The translations under genes and the position numbers were made by a program. A stretch of DNA of 9,538 nucleotides from Chloroflexota bacterium (GTDB taxonomy: Bacteria > Chloroflexota > Anaerolineae > B4-G1): positions 1-9,538 of the forward strand of contig QMOE01000051.1 in NCBI GenBank assembly GCA_003648125.1. Direction: 5' to 3'. Positions within the stretch are counted from its first letter, which is position 1, and each line of letters begins with the position of its first letter. This document shows positions 6,089-9,538 of the stretch, in pieces. The notes under the pieces were generated by a model. It did not search any database, was not told the DNA's origin, and was given only the letters and a program-made list of their open reading frames with translations.

Positions 6089-6868
6089 TCACGCGGCGGG
6101 TGTTTCACGTGAAACATCGGTGGGGCGGGGCCGCAACGCCATGATGAGCGCCAGTCCGCTCAGCGCAAAGATTAGCACTATTCCCTCCAGCGCCAGGGGA
6201 GGCCACTTTAGCCCGGACAAGAAAACTGTTATCCCGTCCACCAGCGCGTGGGCCAGGACTGCGATCAGGAGCCAACCCGCGTTGCGCTGGGTGAGCGCCC
6301 GTATCACCAACAGGCTCAAGGCGATCTGAATCGTAATGGCAAAAACTCGCTCCAACCCGCCCAGGAGAGGCATGAACCAGGGCATGGCCCAGAAGGCGTT
6401 TACCTGCGCTTGAGCTTGCTCCAGCATCTCACCGGATAGTCCCATCTTTTCCAGACCTGTTTCGCGTAGAGTGATCATTGAGATGGAGTTGACGACTACC
6501 AGCAGGCTCAGGAGAATTGCCTCTGTACCGCCGTGCCCTGCGCCGAACGCCATTCCCTGTTCCCAAGAACGCGCTTCCCGTCGCCAGAAGCGCAGTACCA
6601 GGTAGCGGGCACCTTCCTCGCATACCCCCGCGCTGAGGCCGGCAATCAGCGCCATCAACGGCAGCGGCCACAATGCCACGCCGCGTCCGCCTCCCAAGAG
6701 GCCTAACGCCCAATTCAGCGGCAGGTGCACGATCTGCGAAGCGATGAAGGTCAGCGCGCCGGTACTGATCAGTCCCCAGGTAGCTCCTAGCCGTCGGCGC
6801 AGAAACAGCCACAACCCCACCGGGAAACCGAGCATGATGATGACTTGCAAGATGAGCATCAGCAGCAT
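6089..6868 (-). CDS. YhfC-family intramembrane protease
   Basis: A polytopic membrane protein of 259 aa with about seven to eight hydrophobic segments. It carries the conserved motifs of the YhfC (PF10086-type) intramembrane protease family: CEEGARYL (83-90), GAGHGGTEA (109-117), LERVFAI (172-178) and HALVDG (207-212). E84/E85, R88, H112, E116, H207 and D211 are candidate active-site or metal-binding residues by family analogy. It would cut substrates within the membrane; the substrate is unknown. ATG 6868 has GGAG 10 bases upstream and overlaps the preceding small gene by 10 bases. It is last in the gntR-slipin operon. Its final codons (D251 to T256) are formed by a perfect parS palindrome. 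Confidence 0.85.
   Translation of the reverse strand: MLLMLILQVIIMLGFPVGLWLFLRRRLGATWGLISTGALTFIASQIVHLPLNWALGLLGGGRGVALWPLPLMALIAGLSAGVCEEGARYLVLRFWRREARSWEQGMAFGAGHGGTEAILLSLLVVVNSISMITLRETGLEKMGLSGEMLEQAQAQVNAFWAMPWFMPLLGGLERVFAITIQIALSLLVIRALTQRNAGWLLIAVLAHALVDGITVFLSGLKWPPLALEGIVLIFALSGLALIMALRPRPTDVSRETPAA
6101..6116. promoter_or_regulatory. parS: parS site (ParB/Spo0J binding)
   Basis: TGTTTCACGTGAAACA is a perfect 16-bp palindrome and an exact match to the bacterial parS consensus bound by chromosomal ParB. It lies inside the last codons of the yhfC gene (coding for Asp-Val-Ser-Arg-Glu-Thr). A separate half-site GTTTCACG occurs at 6086-6093, exactly 16 bases from the matching half of the full site. 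parS sites usually cluster near the replication origin. Confidence 0.88.
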
Positions 6869-7101
6869 GGTTGAGTCGCTCCTTTTCCTCCCGCCCGTAG
6901 TTCATGCCAGCCTCGCCACCAGCTTGTCCGCCCCACCATTAACTCCCGCCCATCGGCGGTGCGGAAGACGCCACTCTTGCTGAAGGCAGGCAAAGTTAAT
7001 TCGCCCAAGACCTCGGTCGCTGTCTGTAGATAGTGGTGAGTGGTGAACAATCCAGAGACGATGACATCAATCTCGTTAATCATCCATGCTTCTTGTGTCA
7101 C
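6859..7101 (-). CDS. Small uncharacterised protein, 80 aa
   Basis: I do not recognise a family. The start is taken as GTG 7101, because GAGGAG at the end of the slipin gene stands at ribosome-site distance and the gap to the slipin stop is only 4 bases. An internal ATG at 7083 is possible. There is no clear membrane segment. The C-terminal half (VFRTADGRELMVGRTSWWRGWHEL, split here as VFRTADGREL then MVGRTSWWRGWHEL, about 45-68) has a beta-hairpin look and a tryptophan-rich patch. The protein ends in Cys-Cys. It sits between slipin and the YhfC protease and overlaps the latter by 10 bases, so it is probably co-translated and might be an adaptor (inference). Confidence 0.68.
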   Translation of the reverse strand: MTQEAWMINEIDVIVSGLFTTHHYLQTATEVLGELTLPAFSKSGVFRTADGRELMVGRTSWWRGWHELRAGGKGATQPCC

Positions 7102-7105
7102 CTTG

Positions 7106-8065
7106 TTACTCCTCGTCGCTGTCTTTGGTGGGAAGCATTTGCGGGGACATCCCTGCCATCGAGGAGACCCCCATCACCCCGCCCAGGTTCATCGTATCTA
7201 CCGCGCTAGAAGGAACAATGACCAGCGCTCCCCGTTCCTGCAACCCCTCGAAGAGCATGTTCATCGCCCGCAAGTGCAATGCGGTTGGATTGCCACGGTA
7301 GGCCTCGGCGGCGGAGGCAAAAGAGTGGGCGATCTGCTCCTCGCTCTCGCCCAGAATGACGCGCGCCTGCCGCTCCCGCTCGGCCTGCGCCTGGCGGCTC
7401 ATTGCGTCCTCCAAAGCCTGCGGAATGACGACATCTCTGATCTCGACCGACTGAACTGTGATCCCCCACGGAGTGGTACGTTCGTCAATGATGTGCTGCA
7501 ATTCAGCATCCATCTTCTCCCGGCCCGTCAGGATGTCGGCCAAGTTCATCTTGCCGATGATCTCGCGCAGCGCCGTCTGCGCCGCCCAGGAAATGGCAGC
7601 CCGGTAGTTTTCCACCTCCAGCGCAGCCTTTTCCGCGTCCCACACCAACCAAAAGAGCACCGCGTCCACATCCACCGGAACCGTGTCCTTGGTCAGCGTG
7701 CGCTCGGCAGTGAAGGGTGTTACCATGACGCGATGATCTATCCAGGCGGGGATGGTGTCTATGATGGGAACAATCCAAAATGGCCCAGGTCCCTTCAGTC
7801 CCACGAATCGCCCTAACCGCAGGATAATGGCCTTGTCCCACTGATCGGCGATCTTGAAAGCAAGCAGGACGTAAATGCCGATAAGGTTGAGGACGACCAA
7901 TTCCCCGACAACCCAGGCCCAATGAGCGTTAGCTGCCCCAAGCCCAATAGCAATCAGGATAGAGATGATCACGAGGATGAAGAAAATCGCAAACGCCACA
8001 CCGTTGACCCGCACTTGTTGCTCCCTCCGCTCTGTTGCTCTCTTTACTGCTGGTTTCACAATCAT
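7106..8065 (-). CDS. SPFH/band-7 domain slipin-type membrane protein
   Basis: A 319-aa stomatin/prohibitin-related protein. Two membrane segments (about 22-44 and 49-70) precede the SPFH domain (about 71-215). This contains the signature-like stretch GPGPFWIVPIIDTIP (92-106), and also VDVDAVLFWLVWD (131-143) and WGITVQSVEIRDVVIP (200-215). A charged helical segment with coiled-coil potential follows (217-256), ending in a Met/Ser-rich tail. Slipins form ring-like membrane assemblies that organise membrane zones and associate with proteases, often NfeD. No NfeD is here; a YhfC protease lies two genes downstream. ATG 8065 is chosen over GTG 8092 because GAGGAG stands 5 bases before it. It begins 23 bases after the gntR stop. 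Confidence 0.88.
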   Translation of the reverse strand: MIVKPAVKRATERREQQVRVNGVAFAIFFILVIISILIAIGLGAANAHWAWVVGELVVLNLIGIYVLLAFKIADQWDKAIILRLGRFVGLKGPGPFWIVPIIDTIPAWIDHRVMVTPFTAERTLTKDTVPVDVDAVLFWLVWDAEKAALEVENYRAAISWAAQTALREIIGKMNLADILTGREKMDAELQHIIDERTTPWGITVQSVEIRDVVIPQALEDAMSRQAQAERERQARVILGESEEQIAHSFASAAEAYRGNPTALHLRAMNMLFEGLQERGALVIVPSSAVDTMNLGGVMGVSSMAGMSPQMLPTKDSDEE

Positions 8066-8088
8066 TTTTTCTCCTCTAGTGTGTTTTC

Positions 8089-8466
8089 TCACTCGCGCGC
8101 CAGTTCTTTGTCAAAGGCCATGGCGATCTCATCGGGGGTGTACCCCAGAGTATGGGCCTCGTCGAGAGCTGCGCGTAAGATCGTCAGTAATTTTTTCTGC
8201 CGCATCTGGGCCATTTGCTCCTCGTCCGGTCTTCCGGCGACGAATGTGCCCCGCCCCCGCTGAGTTGAGATGATCCCGTCCTTGTCCAGATCAAGGTACA
8301 CGCGGGCAATGGTGTTATAGTTCACCCGCAGATCAGAGGCCAGTTTACGGATAGTAGGGAGTTGGTCTCCAGGGCGCAGCTTGCCGGCAGCGACGAAGGA
8401 GCGGATTTGCTCCTCGACCTGGATATAAATGGGGATTTTGCTCTCTGGTTCGAGGTGTAGTTTCAT
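8089..8466 (-). CDS. GntR-family transcriptional regulator, YtrA subfamily
   Basis: A 125-aa DNA-binding regulator, the short form typical of the YtrA subfamily. The winged helix spans about 11-78: IPIYIQVEEQIRSFVAAGKL, then the GDQLPTIRKLASDLRVNYNT recognition region and the wing QRGRGTFV. A short helical C-terminal part (about 82-120) serves for dimerisation and lacks a large ligand-binding domain. It is first in an operon with slipin, the 80-aa protein and the YhfC protease, and is probably their autoregulated repressor, as is common for this subfamily. The ribosome site is weak (GAGA before the ATG). Transcribed divergently from lexA. Confidence 0.9.
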   Translation of the reverse strand: MKLHLEPESKIPIYIQVEEQIRSFVAAGKLRPGDQLPTIRKLASDLRVNYNTIARVYLDLDKDGIISTQRGRGTFVAGRPDEEQMAQMRQKKLLTILRAALDEAHTLGYTPDEIAMAFDKELARE

Positions 8467-8484
8467 TTTCTCGCATCTTTAACG

Positions 8485-8515
8485 TAATGGCTAATCATCT
8501 AGTTCAATAGCATTA
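8485..8515. promoter_or_regulatory. Candidate GntR operator
   Basis: TAATGgCTA (8485-8493) and TAGCATTA (8508-8515) form an imperfect inverted repeat with one extra base. It overlaps the gntR -10 element and start point. Its placement suits an autoregulatory repressor, but the match is weak and no other copy is available for comparison. Confidence 0.3.
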
Positions 8516-8540
8516 TGGCATAACTTTTACAGTTTGTCAA
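8512..8540 (-). promoter_or_regulatory. Promoter of the gntR-slipin-yhfC operon
   Basis: On the minus strand a consensus TTGACA (8540-8535) and CATAAT (8517-8512) are 17 bases apart. Transcription would begin near 8505, with a leader of about 39 bases. It points away from the lexA promoter; the two -35 elements are 32 bases apart. Confidence 0.75.
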
Positions 8541-8572
8541 GAGGACGTAGTGGAATCTGAAGAGCGTCTCTC

Positions 8573-8601
8573 TTGACATAGAACGTATGTTCCTGTATAA
8601 T
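8573..8601 (+). promoter_or_regulatory. lexA promoter
   Basis: A fully consensus sigma70-type promoter: TTGACA (8573-8578), 17-base spacer, TATAAT (8596-8601). Transcription should start near 8608, which rules out the in-frame TTG at 8606 as the lexA start. The spacer contains a LexA box, so LexA binding would block RNA polymerase directly. Confidence 0.9.
8581..8592. promoter_or_regulatory. LexA box in the lexA promoter
   Basis: GAACGTATGTTC is a perfect match to the GAAC-N4-GTTC SOS box of Gram-positive type. It lies between the -35 and -10 elements, starting 2 bases after the -35, which indicates autorepression of lexA. Confidence 0.88.
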
Positions 8602-8653
8602 AAGATTGACTTTCAAGCTCCGCTATACAAAATTAGCAGCGAGGAGATTGACG

Positions 8654-9307
8654 ATGGGCAAGCATCTCTCAGAAAGGCAGCAGAGAATCCTAGAATTCCT
8701 CGACAAATACATCGTGGAAAACAGTTACCCGCCTTCCATCCGCGAGATTGGCGCGGCGGTGGGTATAAGCTCAACCTCAGTCGTGAGCTATAATCTGCGG
8801 CGTCTAGAAGAGAGAGGCTATATCAGCCGCGACCGTGAAGTCTCGCGCGGGTTAAAGCTAACTGCTGCGGCCCACCCACAGGTATTGCCGAGTGCCGTGG
8901 TGCGGCTGCCGTTGCTAGGGCGTATCGTGGCCGGTGCTCCTATCCCAATACCCGCCAGTGACTTTCCGCTGATGGGGGACGAGACAATTGAGTTGACCCG
9001 CGATATCTTGGGAGATCCGGCGGGGTTGTATGCCTTGCAGGTGGAGGGAAACTCAATGATAGACGCGCTGGTGCACGACGGCGATGTCGTCGTCATGCGG
9101 CATCAGCAGCGAGTCGAGAACGGCGAGATGGCGGCAGTGTGGCTGAAGGAGAATGGAGAGATGACGCTCAAGCGGTTCTACCAAGAGATGGACGGGCGAG
9201 TGCGGCTCCAACCGGCTAATCCTACGATGAGTCCGATTTACGTGGATGATCCCCGCTTGGTGCAAGTGCAAGGCAAGGTCGTGATGGTCATCCGCCAGTT
9301 ACAGTGA
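8654..9307 (+). CDS. lexA: LexA repressor / SOS self-cleaving peptidase S24
   Basis: The SOS-response repressor, 217 aa. The N-terminal winged helix (about 1-68) contains QQRILEFLDKYI, SIREIGAAVGISSTSVV and LRRLEERGYISRD. The self-cleavage site is A93-G94 in IVAGAPIP. The catalytic dyad is S134 (GNSMID) and K173 (MTLKRFY), with normal spacing. RecA-stimulated self-cleavage would inactivate it after DNA damage and relieve repression. ATG 8654 is chosen because GAGGAG stands 7 bases upstream and the upstream in-frame TTG lies before the predicted transcript start. It is autoregulated through the box at 8581-8592 and followed by a strong terminator, so it is probably monocistronic. Confidence 0.96.
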   Translation: MGKHLSERQQRILEFLDKYIVENSYPPSIREIGAAVGISSTSVVSYNLRRLEERGYISRDREVSRGLKLTAAAHPQVLPSAVVRLPLLGRIVAGAPIPIPASDFPLMGDETIELTRDILGDPAGLYALQVEGNSMIDALVHDGDVVVMRHQQRVENGEMAAVWLKENGEMTLKRFYQEMDGRVRLQPANPTMSPIYVDDPRLVQVQGKVVMVIRQLQ

Positions 9308-9331
9308 TTGGCAACATATTGTGTGTGTTCT

Positions 9332-9362
9332 AAAGGCCCAGCCTCAAGGCTGGGCCTTTTCG
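9332..9362 (+). terminator. Rho-independent terminator of lexA
   Basis: A perfect 12-bp stem, AAAGGCCCAGCC and GGCTGGGCCTTT with loop TCAA, followed by TTTTCGTTTTC. It begins 24 bases after the lexA stop. The A-tract on the left side could also allow use from the opposite strand. Confidence 0.93.
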
Positions 9363-9419
9363 TTTTCGGTTGATAAAAACAGAGAACCTCCGTATCCTAT
9401 TTCTCCCCTCTCGGTTGCG

Positions 9420-9439
9420 TTTTCCCAACTTTTCCCAAC
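9420..9439. repeat. Tandem 10-base repeat upstream of the second SOS promoter
   Basis: TTTTCCCAAC occurs twice head to tail (9420-9429 and 9430-9439), ending 20 bases before the -35 element. The second unit also pairs with a downstream TTGGG (9446-9450). A ten-base period puts both units on the same face of the helix, which would suit an activator or other protein, but no known motif is recognised. Confidence 0.45.
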
Positions 9440-9459
9440 CATATTTTGGGTAATCCCGC

Positions 9460-9488
9460 TTGACGCCGAGCGAATGTTCTGGTATGAT
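9460..9488 (+). promoter_or_regulatory. Second SOS-type promoter, gene beyond the window
   Basis: TTGACG (9460-9465), 17-base spacer, TATGAT (9483-9488). Transcription is predicted to start near 9495 and run off the window. A purine-rich GGAGGG at 9531-9536 could be the ribosome site of a gene starting just past 9538. Confidence 0.8.
9468..9479. promoter_or_regulatory. Imperfect LexA box in the promoter spacer
   Basis: GAGCGAATGTTC has one mismatch from GAAC-N4-GTTC. It starts 2 bases after the -35 element, exactly the same position as the perfect box in the lexA promoter. Confidence 0.6.
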
Positions 9489-9497
9489 ATATGCGCA

Positions 9498-9515
9498 ATA
9501 GAACAAGTGTTCTAT
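9498..9515. promoter_or_regulatory. Perfect LexA box downstream of the promoter
   Basis: ATAGAAC-AAGT-GTTCTAT is an 18-base palindrome with perfect 7-base arms that contains GAACAAGTGTTC (9501-9512). It covers about +4 to +21 of the predicted transcript. Its centre is 33 bases, about three helical turns, from the spacer box. Confidence 0.88.
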
Positions 9516-9538
9516 ATCTACGTGGCGGCTGGAGGGCA

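Noticed and set aside
7040..7816. 258-codon open frame on the + strand
   Set aside because: Antisense shadow of the slipin gene with low-complexity, His/Arg-rich translation and no ribosome site.
8560..8574. AAGAG-N5-CTCTT inverted repeat over the lexA -35
   Set aside because: Short arms in a purine/pyrimidine-simple stretch; nothing distinguishes it from chance.
8606..8653. Upstream TTG start extending lexA by 16 residues
   Set aside because: It lies at or before the predicted transcript start and would add residues absent from LexA proteins; ATG 8654 has a good ribosome site.
1..9538. CRISPR array, tRNA/rRNA, transposase or prophage genes
   Set aside because: No regularly spaced repeats, RNA-gene features or mobile-element proteins were seen anywhere in the window.

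Overview
The window looks like chromosomal DNA of a GC-rich bacterium with sigma70-type promoters and mostly strong Shine-Dalgarno sites. The GAAC-N4-GTTC LexA boxes, YtrA-type GntR regulator, two-TM slipin, YhfC-type membrane protease and short dispersed palindromic repeats make me favour Chloroflexota (Anaerolineae-like). That assignment rests on protein and motif impressions, not on a search.

Layout. (1) 1-2563, + strand: a palindromic repeat copy and a promoter lead into two TAATG-coupled ABC-2 type export permeases. The first is probably translated from an almost leaderless mRNA. No ATPase gene is visible. (2) 2510-3766, - strand: dnaN (sliding clamp) with its own promoter and a strong terminator, and no dnaA or recF beside it. 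(3) 3789-5866, - strand: a three-gene operon joined by ATGA overlaps. It encodes a membrane-anchored beta-repeat protein, a SAM methyltransferase with a C-terminal Trm112-like zinc ribbon, and a small soluble protein of unknown role. A 10-bp-arm palindrome sits in its leader. (4) 5773-6088: a 316-bp intergenic region with a second copy of the palindromic repeat, whose stem is conserved through compensating base changes. (5) 6089-8540, - strand: a tight four-gene operon of YtrA-type GntR regulator, SPFH/slipin protein, an unknown 80-aa protein and a YhfC-family intramembrane protease. A perfect 16-bp parS (ParB-binding) palindrome lies inside the 3' end of the protease gene. (6) 8573-9362, + strand: lexA, with a consensus promoter carrying a perfect LexA box in its spacer, and a strong terminator. 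(7) 9363-9538: a second SOS-type promoter with two LexA sites, leading to a gene just outside the window.

How it fits together. The strongest regulatory story is a LexA circuit: autoregulated lexA followed by a promoter of the same architecture for an unseen SOS gene. The most interesting unassigned system is the gntR-slipin-80aa-yhfC operon. It looks like a regulated membrane quality-control or stress module that pairs a slipin with an intramembrane protease instead of the more familiar NfeD. parS together with dnaN suggests the window may be origin-proximal, but no DnaA-box cluster was noticed.
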